Positions 1-8,829 of a DNA stretch of 64,000 nucleotides are shown here, piece by piece (the first letter of the stretch is position 1; each line of letters opens with the position of its first letter). The notes under the pieces were generated by a model. It saw only the letters and a list, made by a program, of their open reading frames with translations. It ran no database searches and was not told the origin of the DNA. The stretch is from Paenibacillus sp. NAIST15-1. Its GTDB lineage: Bacteria; Bacillota; Bacilli; Paenibacillales; Paenibacillaceae. Made by a program: the position numbers and the translations under genes. The stretch is taken from NCBI RefSeq assembly GCF_001894745.1, contig NZ_BBYF01000001.1, positions 1-64,000 of the forward strand, given 5' to 3'.

Positions 1-3
1 AAC

Positions 4-47
4 AAGGGGGCGTCCCAAATCTTTTTAGACTTTTGGGACACCCCCTT
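4..47 (-). terminator. Rho-independent terminator of the coat gene
   Basis: Arms at 4-19 and 32-47 form a 16-bp stem with a single mismatch. It lies directly downstream of the minus-strand coat gene that ends at 56. No long T-run is visible on the minus strand before the window edge. Confidence 0.75.
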
Positions 48-55
48 TCCCTGTA

Positions 56-448
56 TTACATGTACTGATTATAGTTGCCTTGATGATGCTCTTGTTGTTG
101 ATGCGCATGCTGCTGATAGTGACCATATCCCGCTTGGCCCAGCTTCTGCTGCACGAACTGGTTGGATTTCATTTGAAGCTGTTGATTGTCCTTCAGTTGC
201 TTGTCCAACTCCTGGCGCAATGCTGGTGATGCGACGGAATACATATTGTTCTTCTCCATGAGCGTGAACAGCTGTCCTTGCATCGTTAACGTACTGTGAG
301 TCAAGTCCGTAAACATCTGCCGAACTACCGGACAAGCCGCTTCTGTTACACCTGTTGTATACTCGCGAGAAGTTCGCTTCAAATCAGCCAAGATCGTGTA
401 CAACAAGTCTTCCTCTTGCATGAATTGATTTTGTTGTGAACCATTCAT
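56..448 (-). CDS. CotF-like spore coat protein
   Basis: The 130-residue protein resembles the Coat_F (CotF) family: a helical ferritin-like core rich in Leu and Met, in which a conserved QEEDLLYTIL-type stretch leads into the helix pair. The last 25 residues are low-complexity Gln/His/Tyr, as in many small coat proteins. No catalytic residues are expected; the family role is structural, in the coat of the developing spore. It sits 27 bp downstream of another small Gln/His-rich protein on the same strand, so the two are probably co-transcribed in the mother cell. Family assignment is from sequence resemblance only. Confidence 0.75.
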   Translation of the reverse strand: MNGSQQNQFMQEEDLLYTILADLKRTSREYTTGVTEAACPVVRQMFTDLTHSTLTMQGQLFTLMEKNNMYSVASPALRQELDKQLKDNQQLQMKSNQFVQQKLGQAGYGHYQQHAHQQQEHHQGNYNQYM

Positions 449-475
449 GTTGTCGTTCCTCCTTCATTACTTCGA

Positions 476-745
476 TTATTGAGATTGTTGTAGACTAGTT
501 GGTGCCATATGTGTGTGCTGCTGCAGAGTATGTAGCAATACATTCATGTGCTGCTGATGAACACCGATCATGTGCGTCAGCGCTTGCTGAACACCTGGAG
601 TTGTCGCCATTGCTGCGGTTGCCGCACACTGCTTAATAAGCAAATCCTCATTGGAGATCGAATCCACGATGTACTCCAATTCCTTCGCCGATAACGGCTT
701 CATATTGCCTTGATGTGACTGTTGGTTATGCTGAGCATATTGCAT
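476..745 (-). CDS. Small spore-coat-associated protein
   Basis: The 89-residue protein has a Gln/His-rich N-terminus, a central predicted helix (LSAKELEYIVDSISNEDLL) and a long Gln/His helix ending in SLQQSQ. The organisation resembles coat-protein companions found beside cotF-like genes in Paenibacillus. A good minus-strand ribosome binding site (GAAAGGAG, about 754-762) precedes the ATG at 745. It is probably the first gene of a two-gene spore coat operon, divergent from the FAD oxidoreductase. Its exact role is unknown. Confidence 0.65.
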   Translation of the reverse strand: MQYAQHNQQSHQGNMKPLSAKELEYIVDSISNEDLLIKQCAATAAMATTPGVQQALTHMIGVHQQHMNVLLHTLQQHTHMAPTSLQQSQ

Positions 746-852
746 CTGAGCATACTCCTTTCATCCTGTCTGGAAGTTATCGTTCTCTATGTATTATGAA
801 CCCAACATTAGGGAAATATGTAACCGGAAATCTGAACGAAAGGAGATGTCGC

Positions 853-2067
853 GTGGATCTACAATTTGGGTCGCTTCCATGGAAGAGTACGCTGCCATCT
901 AGGCATGTGCATCCCCCATTATCTGAATCCATTCGCTGCGACGTGCTAGTAGTCGGATCAGGCATTAGTGGTGCACTTTGCGCCTATGAGCTGTGCAAGC
1001 GCGGATTCGATGTCGTTGTGCTGGAGAAGAGGCATGTCGGGGGCGGCAGTACAAGCTCCAGTACAGGATTGCTTCAATACATGAATGATCGTTCATTGAC
1101 CTCATGCATCGGATTATTTGGTGAGCGAAGGGGACTTCGTTTCTATACACTGTGCAAGCAAGCAGCAGAACGTCTGCTTACGATCGCTTCCGAGCTCGAT
1201 GAGGATTCTGAGATGTTCCCTCGCAGCAGCCTCTATTATGCAAGCAGCGAAGAAGACGTAAGAAGTCTTCGAGTCGAATACGATACCTTGCATCGCTATG
1301 GCTTCCATACAGAATGGTGGAACAGTCAACAAATTCGTCATCGGTTTGGATTCGATAAGCCGGCGGCGATTGTCACTCATGGTGATGCTGAGGTGAATCC
1401 ATACCGGTTCACACATGCACTATTACATACTGCGAAAAACAAATATAAACTGCGAGTATTCGAGCATACCAAGGGCACCCAAGTGAGGCACGAGGGTGGT
1501 TTCATTCAGATACAAACGGATGGCGGATTTGTAGCAACAGCCAAGCATGCCGTATTCGCACTTGGGTATGAAACGAATGAAATGAAGTCGAATCCAAACA
1601 CAAGAATTACTAGCTCCTTCGCGATTAAAACGCAAACTATCCCTAATCTGCTTGATGTATGGCATGAACGCTTCCTCATTTGGGAGACAAGGCGTCCGTA
1701 TTTATATTTGCGTACCTCGACAGATAATCGGATCTTGGCGGGCGGATTTGATGAAGGAGATATAAGTACTGAAGAGCGGAATAAGCTGCTCCCAAGCAAA
1801 ACCGCACAGCTTATCAAGGAAGTGGAGGCCCTATTCCCACAGTTGGCTCCGCTCATAGCTGAAAATGCTTGGGCGGGCGCATTCGGTGTCACGCAGGATG
1901 GATATCCCTATTTTGGCGAGGCTCCTCACCGTCCAGGATGCTTCTTCATTGAGGCCTTTGGCGGAAATGGCACTGTATACAGCACCATTGCGTCTCAAAT
2001 TGTTGGAGATTTAATTGAATACGGCTTCCATCCGGATGCTGAACTGTTCAGCTACACGAGGAGATAA
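853..2067 (+). CDS. FAD-dependent oxidoreductase (DAO family)
   Basis: The 404-residue protein has an N-terminal dinucleotide-binding fold, VLVVGSGISGALCAYEL at about residues 31-47, followed by an acidic residue after the second strand (VVVLEKR). These are the marks of the DAO/glycine-oxidase-like flavoprotein family, which oxidises amines or amino acids with FAD. The C-terminal part keeps the family's GGFDEGD and EAFGGNG segments. I chose GTG at 853 because AAAGGAG lies eight bases upstream; the reading frame is open further 5' but that part overlaps the divergent coat gene. The substrate cannot be told from sequence. It is a single-gene unit ended by the hairpin at 2128-2164. Confidence 0.8.
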   Translation: MDLQFGSLPWKSTLPSRHVHPPLSESIRCDVLVVGSGISGALCAYELCKRGFDVVVLEKRHVGGGSTSSSTGLLQYMNDRSLTSCIGLFGERRGLRFYTLCKQAAERLLTIASELDEDSEMFPRSSLYYASSEEDVRSLRVEYDTLHRYGFHTEWWNSQQIRHRFGFDKPAAIVTHGDAEVNPYRFTHALLHTAKNKYKLRVFEHTKGTQVRHEGGFIQIQTDGGFVATAKHAVFALGYETNEMKSNPNTRITSSFAIKTQTIPNLLDVWHERFLIWETRRPYLYLRTSTDNRILAGGFDEGDISTEERNKLLPSKTAQLIKEVEALFPQLAPLIAENAWAGAFGVTQDGYPYFGEAPHRPGCFFIEAFGGNGTVYSTIASQIVGDLIEYGFHPDAELFSYTRR

Positions 2068-2127
2068 CGGTGAACCCGGACGTTTAGTTAAACCTATACG
2101 TTCTATTCGTAAAAAGACAGGAATATA

Positions 2128-2164
2128 AAAGGCCCTGATGACTCATCCGAGCAGCAGGGCCTTT
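2128..2164. terminator. Bidirectional terminator
   Basis: A perfect 10-bp stem (AAAGGCCCTG / CAGGGCCTTT) lies between two convergent genes, with A-rich and T-rich flanks. It can serve both the oxidoreductase and the MFS gene. Confidence 0.85.
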
Positions 2165-2165
2165 C

Positions 2166-3371
2166 TTATTTTCCTATTCGCTGATTCGATACTAACGTCC
2201 GGATACTTACTGCACTGATAATAGGAAGAGCCCCCAATACAGCCAAGAAAGCAACGACAACCGGCTCTGTCGTTCTCCATTGCACAACTAGCAAATACGC
2301 TGCAACCCCTGCCATTCGCCCGATCAACAAACCAAATTCGCGCAGAACCGTCAGCTCCACGCGTTGGGCTGCTGAACGCTCATCTACCCCCATAATGTCG
2401 AAAGTAGCGGTTGTCATCGGGATCACAAACAGTGGCGAGAATAGCGAGGTGATAATCCCGAAAAGAAGCAGACTTCCATAGTCAACACCGAAAAATAGAG
2501 GAATGACTGCAAGCGCCATTGCAATCGTCCCGATGAACAAGCCCGGTGCCCGGAAGGAAGGACGCATAATCCTGCCTATCACATAGAAGCTGCCTAATGC
2601 TACAGCAGATGTGATTAGGGTGTAATTGCCCAGCTTCATCTCATTGGTCGTTGCAATGTAGACCACAAGTCCGATCAGGAAGGTAAAGACCCCATCCTTG
2701 GCGCCTTGTGCAGCAAGCGCTGGCAAAGCATGCCGCCAAGGACTGCCCGCCTTCTTCCATGCGGTAAATGGCAATGCCCAATTATAGTGACCCTCAGGGG
2801 GACGCTTGTGCAGCCAAAAGCTGAATACGATTGCCCCAATAAACACGCAAAATGATACGGTAAAGATGATGCGGTAGCCCGTTCCATCGCCAAGCTTGGT
2901 GATCAAATATCCGGATGCCCACGGCGCGGCCATCCCGCAGCATGAGCCGATAAGCCCAACCCAGCCATTAAATAAATCACGATTGTCCGGATCAGTCACT
3001 TCGAAATACACCACATTAAAGGCGAGCCAAAAGGCACCGAACGCAGCACCCAATATAAATCCGAGCAGCCATATGTAATCGACCGCACCTTTACCAAGCC
3101 AGAGTACTACTGCATAAAATGCCCCCGCCAATCCAATGCCGAGCCGCAGGCAATTCATTTTGTTACCTTCCTTCACCCATTTGCCTGCACAGTAGAAGGT
3201 CAACCCGCTGGATATTTGCTGACTGAAGGCAAACCAGCCAATCAAGCTGTAATCTGATGCAGCCTTCCATAGAAAAACATTGACGAATGCTCCCGAAAGA
3301 GCATTCGCCAACGAAAAGAGACCAAAAACGATCAACAGCAATAGCGATTGAGCGTCAAGACGCGCTGTCAC
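2166..3371 (-). CDS. MFS transporter
   Basis: The 401-residue integral membrane protein has about twelve hydrophobic segments split into two six-helix halves by a hydrophilic loop (HKRPPEGHYNWALPFTAWKKAG, about residues 188-210). This layout is that of the major facilitator superfamily; it resembles the uncharacterised Bacillus YqgE group more than sugar or drug families. No substrate-defining motif is recognised. The start is the ATG at 3371. It is monocistronic and convergent with the flavoprotein gene, with which it shares a terminator. Confidence 0.8.
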   Translation of the reverse strand: MTARLDAQSLLLLIVFGLFSLANALSGAFVNVFLWKAASDYSLIGWFAFSQQISSGLTFYCAGKWVKEGNKMNCLRLGIGLAGAFYAVVLWLGKGAVDYIWLLGFILGAAFGAFWLAFNVVYFEVTDPDNRDLFNGWVGLIGSCCGMAAPWASGYLITKLGDGTGYRIIFTVSFCVFIGAIVFSFWLHKRPPEGHYNWALPFTAWKKAGSPWRHALPALAAQGAKDGVFTFLIGLVVYIATTNEMKLGNYTLITSAVALGSFYVIGRIMRPSFRAPGLFIGTIAMALAVIPLFFGVDYGSLLLFGIITSLFSPLFVIPMTTATFDIMGVDERSAAQRVELTVLREFGLLIGRMAGVAAYLLVVQWRTTEPVVVAFLAVLGALPIISAVSIRTLVSNQRIGK

Positions 3372-3458
3372 GAAGGGAACCCCTCCCTGCTTAATCGGGC
3401 ATATAGCCCTCTTCGTTACAGCTTATAAGTTGCCCTAAAGCAGCCGTCTTATGATAAT

Positions 3459-3977
3459 TTATTCAGACTGCGCACGGCGGACGACTTCCATAAGCGGCTC
3501 GCGGTGCGGCTCAGCCAGTACTTTGGATACTTGGAAGCAAGAAGTGCATACATATACATCCAAGCGGAATGGCGCTGTTACAACCGGCGCCTTCAAGGCT
3601 TCCGATACATGTGGCTCGAAGTGATTGGAACCTATCGTCTCTGTGCCAGCTAGTAACATATATTCTCTGCACTGAGGACATTCTGGCACTTCGGATTGCC
3701 CATGAAGCACCTTATCCACGCCTTCTTGGTACTGCAATGAACTCTCATCGCCGAACAAGGCAGCATCTTCTGTCCAGCCGAAGTTGGACCAGCCCTTCTC
3801 CTCGGATTCTTCCTCATGATCATGATCATCATGCTGCTTATCAGGATCGTGCTCAATATCCACATTCAATGTCCGATAAGCATTCAGCTCATTGTGGCAA
3901 TGCGGACACTCTTCTTCTGGACCTAGCACCTCATCCCACACAATTTCCGTATCACACCAAGGACAAATCTGACTCAT
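3459..3977 (-). CDS. Double zinc-ribbon protein
   Basis: The 172-residue soluble protein has four CxxC knuckles: C5/C8 with C24/C27 at the N-terminus, and C100/C103 with C144/C147 in the second half, enough for two structural zinc sites. Between them lies a very acidic, His-rich linker (about residues 38-60). The function is unknown; similar proteins are conserved hypotheticals in Paenibacillus. Zinc binding is inferred from the cysteine pattern. Confidence 0.65.
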   Translation of the reverse strand: MSQICPWCDTEIVWDEVLGPEEECPHCHNELNAYRTLNVDIEHDPDKQHDDHDHEEESEEKGWSNFGWTEDAALFGDESSLQYQEGVDKVLHGQSEVPECPQCREYMLLAGTETIGSNHFEPHVSEALKAPVVTAPFRLDVYVCTSCFQVSKVLAEPHREPLMEVVRRAQSE

Positions 3978-4107
3978 GTCCGTTCAACCTGCCTTTCTTA
4001 TCAGAAGGCTCTGCAAGTCGATTACAGAGCACATTCTCCCCTATCTAGATGTCAATTCATAATGATCTGCACTTGTTCGTGCTGGTATCTCTATTATAGA
4101 GCATCCA

Positions 4108-4188
4108 TTACAGATTCGCCCAATACACGATTCCAATAATAATAAATATCGCTGCCAATGCAAACAGTGTTCCCCATAAATACTTCAT
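4108..4188 (-). CDS. 26-residue single-pass membrane miniprotein
   Basis: A 26-codon frame starts with ATG at 4188, seven or so bases after a strong ribosome binding site (GGAGGTCTT, 4191-4199). The product is MKYLWGT, then a hydrophobic stretch (LFALAAIFIIIGIVYWA), then NL: a single transmembrane helix with a short charged N-terminus. It lies between the zinc-ribbon gene and the DUF350 membrane gene on the same strand. No family was recognised. Support is the ribosome binding site plus the coherent membrane helix. Confidence 0.55.
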   Translation of the reverse strand: MKYLWGTLFALAAIFIIIGIVYWANL

Positions 4189-4236
4189 GCAAGACCTCCG
4201 CTGCCATAGTAACGAACCTGCTGTTCCTACGTAAAA

Positions 4237-4662
4237 CTACTTAATGCTAGCTCCGATAATGTAGGACATGGATACGGAGATAACCATAGACAGCAAACCA
4301 ACTGCACGGTTATCCTTCTGAATTTCATCGTCCAATTTGAAATACGGCATCAGAAATCCAAACAAAAAATATGCCATTAATAGCAGTACATATCCTAGTG
4401 CTGCCCATGTCAATGACGCATACAACGTATCCCGTGCTTCGATCCCGAAGCGGAATATGTTGCAAATTCCGAAGATTTTGCCAGAGGTAGCCATCGCGAC
4501 ACTAATATTGCCTTTGCGGATCTCCTCCCAGCATCTGTATCTTGTCACTAATTCAAAGATGGACAAGAACACGACAAGCGCCAGTACGGTTACAGAAAAG
4601 TAAGCACACATGGATACGTATGGGTTACTAAGCCATTGCTCAATAAATCGTTCCACATTCAT
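4237..4662 (-). CDS. DUF350 family membrane protein
   Basis: The 141-residue protein has four hydrophobic segments and the DUF350 (UPF0719) hallmark region in which an amphipathic stretch (CWEEIRKGNISVAMATSGK) precedes the second membrane helix. Family members are small inner-membrane proteins of unknown function. The gene begins 21 bp downstream of the mutS2 stop codon on the same strand, so read-through from mutS2 is plausible. Confidence 0.8.
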   Translation of the reverse strand: MNVERFIEQWLSNPYVSMCAYFSVTVLALVVFLSIFELVTRYRCWEEIRKGNISVAMATSGKIFGICNIFRFGIEARDTLYASLTWAALGYVLLLMAYFLFGFLMPYFKLDDEIQKDNRAVGLLSMVISVSMSYIIGASIK

Positions 4663-4682
4663 CCTCCCCGGTTCGTTCGCTG

Positions 4683-7046
4683 TTACGAAAGTTCAGCAAC
4701 CGTAATCCCTGTACCGCCTTCACCGTAGTTGCCGAGACGGAACGTCTTCACATGTCTGTGTCTTCGCAAGAACTCCTGAATTCCCGTTCTCAGAATCCCA
4801 GTCCCTTTGCCGTGAATGATATATACTTGACCCAAGTTCGCGAGCAGAGCTTCATCAAGGAAGCGATCGACCTCAATAATTGCCTCTTCTAAATTCGCTC
4901 CACGCAAGTCAAGCTCGGAACGTACATTGTCTGCTCGTGTTCGCTTCACATTTGTGCCTGTCTTCACGGACTTACTGCTCTGCTTCGAAGCGGATGAAGT
5001 GACAAGCTCCAAATCATCCATTCGAACCTTCATCTTCATAATACCCAGCTGAACAACAGCTTCGTTGCCCGCCAGTTCAACCACGCTGCCCTTCTGATTC
5101 AAGCTGTATACCATAACGTCATCCCCAGCTTCAATCTTGCGTGCTTGCTTCTTCACAGTCTTCGACTTGGAGGCTAGTTTGCTAGCCGGAGCAGCTTCAT
5201 CGAGCTTCTTGCGAGCCTCGGTCAACAAATGCTCCTTCACACTCACGCCTTCCTGAGCGAGCAGCTTCAGTTCTGTAATGATATCATCTGCTTCATAACG
5301 CGCCTTCCGAACAATTTCACGCGCTTCCTCAGAAGCACGCTCAATTCGCTTGTCCCGCTCCGCCTGAAGCTTCGCTTCTTCTTCAACAATCGAAGCACGA
5401 AGGAGCTCTGTTTCCTTGCGAATCTTCTCTGCTTCCACACGCTCTGCTTCTGCGCGAAGACGGTTCTCCTCGAGCGATGCGATCATCGTCTCGATACGCA
5501 TGTCTTCTTCTGTTACTTCGCCACGAGCGTGCTCAATGATGGAAGTCGGAAGGCCAAGACGTTCTGCAATCGCAAATGCGTTGCTTCGGCCAGGAACACC
5601 AACAAGAAGTCTATACGTTGGGCGCAATGTCTGCACGTCAAATTCCATGCTTGCATTAATGACGCCCTTGCGTTCATATGCATATGCCTTCAGTTCACTA
5701 TAGTGCGTCGTCGCAACGAGTCTGCAGCCAAGACGATGAATATGCTCCAGAATCGCGATCGCGAGTGCAGATCCTTCTGCAGGATCCGTTCCTGCCCCAA
5801 GCTCATCTAACAGCACGAGGCTCTTCGGAGTCATTTCTCCCAATATGCGAATAATGTTCGTCAGATGGCTGGAGAACGTACTCAAACTCTGTTCAATGCT
5901 CTGCTCATCGCCGATATCAGCATAAATGGCATCGTATACACATAGTTGGCTGCCATCCTGAGCCGGTATGAACAAACCAGACATGGACATGAGACTTAGC
6001 AGTCCCATCGTTTTCAAGGATACCGTCTTACCGCCTGTGTTCGGACCGGTAACGATAATAGTCGTATAATCATTGCCAAGCTCTACATCGATCGGCACCA
6101 CTTGTTCCCGATCAATAAGCGGATGGCGGCCCTTAATGAGCTTCATATACCCGCGATCATTCATGCGCGGCAGCGTTGCCTTCATCTCATGCGCTAGACG
6201 AGCCTTCGCGAAGATGAAGTCCAACTGTTCAATGCAATCCGTATCGCTTAATAGCAGATCAACTTGCAAGCCAACGTGCTCGGTCAAGCGGGACAAAATA
6301 CGCTCAATCTCACGCTCTTCCTTGAGCTTAATTTCCCGCAGCTTATTATTAAGTGTCACAATCGCCTCAGGCTCAATGAAGAGCGTTGCCCCTGAACTGG
6401 ATTGATCATGAACAATCCCGCCGTAATGGCCGCGGTACTCTGCCTTCACCGGGATTACGTATCGATCATTGCGAATCGTGATCAGCTGCTCCTGCAGCAT
6501 CTTGGACGCGCTGGATGAACGAATCATGGACTCCAGCTTCTCACGGATGCGTGTCTCCCCGATGCGCAGTTCACGACGTGCCGTTGCCAGTTCAGCACTT
6601 GCCTGATCCAGCACCTCACCCTGCTCATCGATGCAGCGTCTAATCTCTTCTTCCAATTCTTTCTGCCAGCTCAGCGAATCCGCCAGCGCCATCAGAAGCG
6701 GTACAGGATTATCTTCATGTACACTCTCAATATGACGTCTTACGCGACGGCCTGCAAAGATAAGCGCTGAAATATCCCACAATTCATTGGCACTCAGCAT
6801 TGCATTAATACGTGCACGCTTCACGGCAGGACGTATATCGGTAACACCGGAGAATGGAGCCCCACCCTTCAACCGATCTATCGTCATCGCCTCATCCGTC
6901 GCCTGCAGGCGTCGTTTCACTTCCTCTAGATCCGTGCTTGGCAGCAGAGACAAGGAAGCATGTTCCCCTAACGGGGTAGCCGCATGTCGCGCGAGCGATT
7001 GCAGTATTTTATGGTAATCCATTGTTTTTAAAATTTTCGAGTCCAA
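4683..7046 (-). CDS. mutS2: Endonuclease MutS2
   Basis: The 787-residue protein has the MutS2 architecture: a MutS-like lever/clamp region, an ATPase core with Walker A GPNTGGKT near residue 334 and the Walker B/signature region LVLLDELGAGTDPAEGS, a long charged coiled coil (about 510-600), and a C-terminal Smr nuclease domain (LDLRGANLEEA ... IIHGKGTG) at about 710-787. MutS2 acts on recombination intermediates and, in Bacillus, on collided ribosomes; it is not the mismatch-repair MutS. I chose TTG at 7046 because GAGGAG lies upstream and the N-terminal KILKTMDYHKI matches the family; an internal ATG at 7022 is the alternative. Two plus-strand genes lie between it and cvpA. Confidence 0.95.
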   Translation of the reverse strand: MDSKILKTMDYHKILQSLARHAATPLGEHASLSLLPSTDLEEVKRRLQATDEAMTIDRLKGGAPFSGVTDIRPAVKRARINAMLSANELWDISALIFAGRRVRRHIESVHEDNPVPLLMALADSLSWQKELEEEIRRCIDEQGEVLDQASAELATARRELRIGETRIREKLESMIRSSSASKMLQEQLITIRNDRYVIPVKAEYRGHYGGIVHDQSSSGATLFIEPEAIVTLNNKLREIKLKEEREIERILSRLTEHVGLQVDLLLSDTDCIEQLDFIFAKARLAHEMKATLPRMNDRGYMKLIKGRHPLIDREQVVPIDVELGNDYTTIIVTGPNTGGKTVSLKTMGLLSLMSMSGLFIPAQDGSQLCVYDAIYADIGDEQSIEQSLSTFSSHLTNIIRILGEMTPKSLVLLDELGAGTDPAEGSALAIAILEHIHRLGCRLVATTHYSELKAYAYERKGVINASMEFDVQTLRPTYRLLVGVPGRSNAFAIAERLGLPTSIIEHARGEVTEEDMRIETMIASLEENRLRAEAERVEAEKIRKETELLRASIVEEEAKLQAERDKRIERASEEAREIVRKARYEADDIITELKLLAQEGVSVKEHLLTEARKKLDEAAPASKLASKSKTVKKQARKIEAGDDVMVYSLNQKGSVVELAGNEAVVQLGIMKMKVRMDDLELVTSSASKQSSKSVKTGTNVKRTRADNVRSELDLRGANLEEAIIEVDRFLDEALLANLGQVYIIHGKGTGILRTGIQEFLRRHRHVKTFRLGNYGEGGTGITVAELS

Positions 7047-7200
7047 AACAAGTCACGACTCCTCTCGCTGTTCATTATAGCGGTATACCGAAATAATGGC
7101 TATCCAATGTCTGAACATGCCACTCATGAATATCGCGGATAAGGTTACAATAATTGTTGCACAAACCTATACCCTTCAAACGAGTAAGGAGGAAAAGTCC

Positions 7201-7557
7201 ATGAGTTTTCTCGGTCATGTGGTTCGATTCATTGTGGCAGCCATCGTATTGATGGTTACGGGCTGGATTGTGCCGATGTTCACCGTAGGCGGTTTCTGGA
7301 GTGCCTTAATCCTCGCCTTAGTCATAGCCTTATTCGGCTGGATTGTCGAAGGCATATTTGGAAAACGAGTTACGCCGTTCGGACGCGGGATCGTCGGCTT
7401 CATCGCCAGTGCGGTTGTCATCTACATCGCCCAGTTCTTTGTTGGCGGTGTATCCGTCACTGTACTCGGCGCTATTCTTGCAGCGCTTGTCATTGGATTG
7501 ATCGACTTGTTCATTCCAGTCGCAACGCCGTTCGAAGCTGGCCACGAGTCCAGATAA
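7201..7557 (+). CDS. YvlD-like small membrane protein (phage-holin-4 family)
   Basis: The 118-residue protein has four hydrophobic helices with short loops, resembling the Phage_holin_4_2 family that includes Bacillus YvlD. Despite the family name, such chromosomal members are not linked to lysis; YvlD is tied to envelope-stress regulons. TAAGGAGGAA just before the ATG at 7201 fixes the start; the frame is open further upstream but lacks a ribosome site there. It is divergent from mutS2. Confidence 0.75.
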   Translation: MSFLGHVVRFIVAAIVLMVTGWIVPMFTVGGFWSALILALVIALFGWIVEGIFGKRVTPFGRGIVGFIASAVVIYIAQFFVGGVSVTVLGAILAALVIGLIDLFIPVATPFEAGHESR

Positions 7558-7701
7558 CGGCGTGATCATCATCCAGGGCTGCTGTGCTCATTTCCATGAG
7601 TGAGCCCCTTGTATAGCTTCCTTCTCTTCGCTCCATATAAGTAATGGAAAAAGGATAAAATTTCCGTTACACTATATGGACGAGGAGAGGAGGAAATACG
7701 A

Positions 7702-8079
7702 ATGTTGACTCGGGGTAGCCTAAGGTCGCTCATCTCATCCCTATTGCTCGCAGCGGTCATAGTATCCGGATGCGGGGGACAATCTGGACAAAAGCAAGAT
7801 GACGATGTAAAAACAGACAAAGAGCTTATCATCAAGGCCACGAATTTCAAATTCGATCAGTCTGAATACCGTGTCAAATCCGGTGAACCCATACGCATCG
7901 TATTAGATGCCGTCGGCAATCACGGGGTTGCTATTAAGGCATTGAATTTGTCCCTTGATCCAACTCATCCGAAGCAAGTTATCACTCCAGAACAACCCGG
8001 TACATATGACATGTCATGCACAATTCTGTGCGGTCCGGGACACAATGAAATGACAGCCAAATTTATTGTCGAAAAATGA
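7702..8079 (+). CDS. CuA-type cupredoxin lipoprotein
   Basis: The 125-residue secreted lipoprotein has an N-terminal membrane segment with lipobox VSGC (lipidated Cys24), a charged linker and a cupredoxin domain. The domain carries the full CuA ligand pattern of cytochrome oxidase subunit II: His74, then Cys106 ILCG, Cys110, His114 and Met117 (CTILCGPGHNEM). It would sit on the outer face of the membrane and bind a binuclear copper centre, for electron transfer or copper delivery. No oxidase or heme gene is nearby, so it is not a standard subunit II. A strong ribosome site (GAGAGGAGGAA) precedes the ATG. Confidence 0.8.
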   Translation: MLTRGSLRSLISSLLLAAVIVSGCGGQSGQKQDDDVKTDKELIIKATNFKFDQSEYRVKSGEPIRIVLDAVGNHGVAIKALNLSLDPTHPKQVITPEQPGTYDMSCTILCGPGHNEMTAKFIVEK

Positions 8080-8129
8080 GCGGCCGCCGTTGATCCCTGC
8101 CTATTGCTGGGAGGACGGCGGTCTGCTCA
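8077..8129 (+). terminator. Hairpin after the cupredoxin gene
   Basis: CCGCCGT (8084-8090) pairs with ACGGCGG (8115-8121), and TGAGC pairs with GCTCA outside it. There is no good T-run, so it may be a weak terminator or an mRNA-stabilising stem. Confidence 0.4.
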
Positions 8130-8178
8130 TTCATGTATATGATGATTCATGCATGCCACGCATTTATCAGTGATTCCA

Positions 8179-8793
8179 TTACAGCCACTGAGCCCATTTT
8201 ACAGCTTCAACCATAACATCTGGCATCCACTTCCCCGTTCTATCTACCCATATCGAAGCATCAACCCAGTCGCGAAATACACCAGCCGGCCATGCCCGCA
8301 ATAGTACGTAAATCATACACCACAAAAAGACAAATTGCACCAATCCGAGAACTGCCCCTGTTACCCGATCTACGGTTCGTACCGGCGGTACATCCGTGAA
8401 TTTCTTCAAGGCGAACCGGATTAGCCAGAGGCCTGCCAGTATAAAAGTGAACAGAAGCAAAAAGGCCACCACAGCGTGTACGGTATCCATAAATGTTCCC
8501 GCTAAGGGCGTACCGCCGCTGGCTTTCGCCCCTGATCCGCTGCTAACTGTTGTTGTAAATACTCTCTTCCTTACCCATGGTACAAAATCTGCATAAAACC
8601 GAGCCGCGACGATAAAGGCGACAATATAGCCAAAGAGGGAGAGTGCGATAGACTTGAATCCCCGCACTGCTCCCAGAACAATACATGCGATTGCTGCTCC
8701 CACTATGGCATAATCCAAGCCGTTCCATGACGCGAATACCGCCGCGATTTCCATCCATACGTTATTAATAAACTTCCCTATATCTTGCATCAT
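8179..8793 (-). CDS. CvpA family membrane protein
   Basis: The 204-residue protein has four predicted transmembrane segments and the CvpA/YshB pattern (a LDYAIVGAAIA-type first helix, VRGFKSIALSLFGY after it). In Bacillus the CvpA homologue yshB follows zapA and precedes polX and mutS2; here it follows the ZapA fusion by 36 bp, so the two are probably one operon, while polX is not in the window and mutS2 is separated by two opposite-strand genes. The family is tied to envelope integrity; the biochemical role is unsettled. Confidence 0.8.
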   Translation of the reverse strand: MMQDIGKFINNVWMEIAAVFASWNGLDYAIVGAAIACIVLGAVRGFKSIALSLFGYIVAFIVAARFYADFVPWVRKRVFTTTVSSGSGAKASGGTPLAGTFMDTVHAVVAFLLLFTFILAGLWLIRFALKKFTDVPPVRTVDRVTGAVLGLVQFVFLWCMIYVLLRAWPAGVFRDWVDASIWVDRTGKWMPDVMVEAVKWAQWL

Positions 8794-8829
8794 TTATTTG
8801 CTATTCCTTTGTTCGCTCCTCATGTATAT

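Noticed and set aside
715..852. Upstream start of the FAD oxidoreductase at 715
   Set aside because: It would overlap the divergent spore-coat gene and has no ribosome site, while GTG 853 has one at the right distance.
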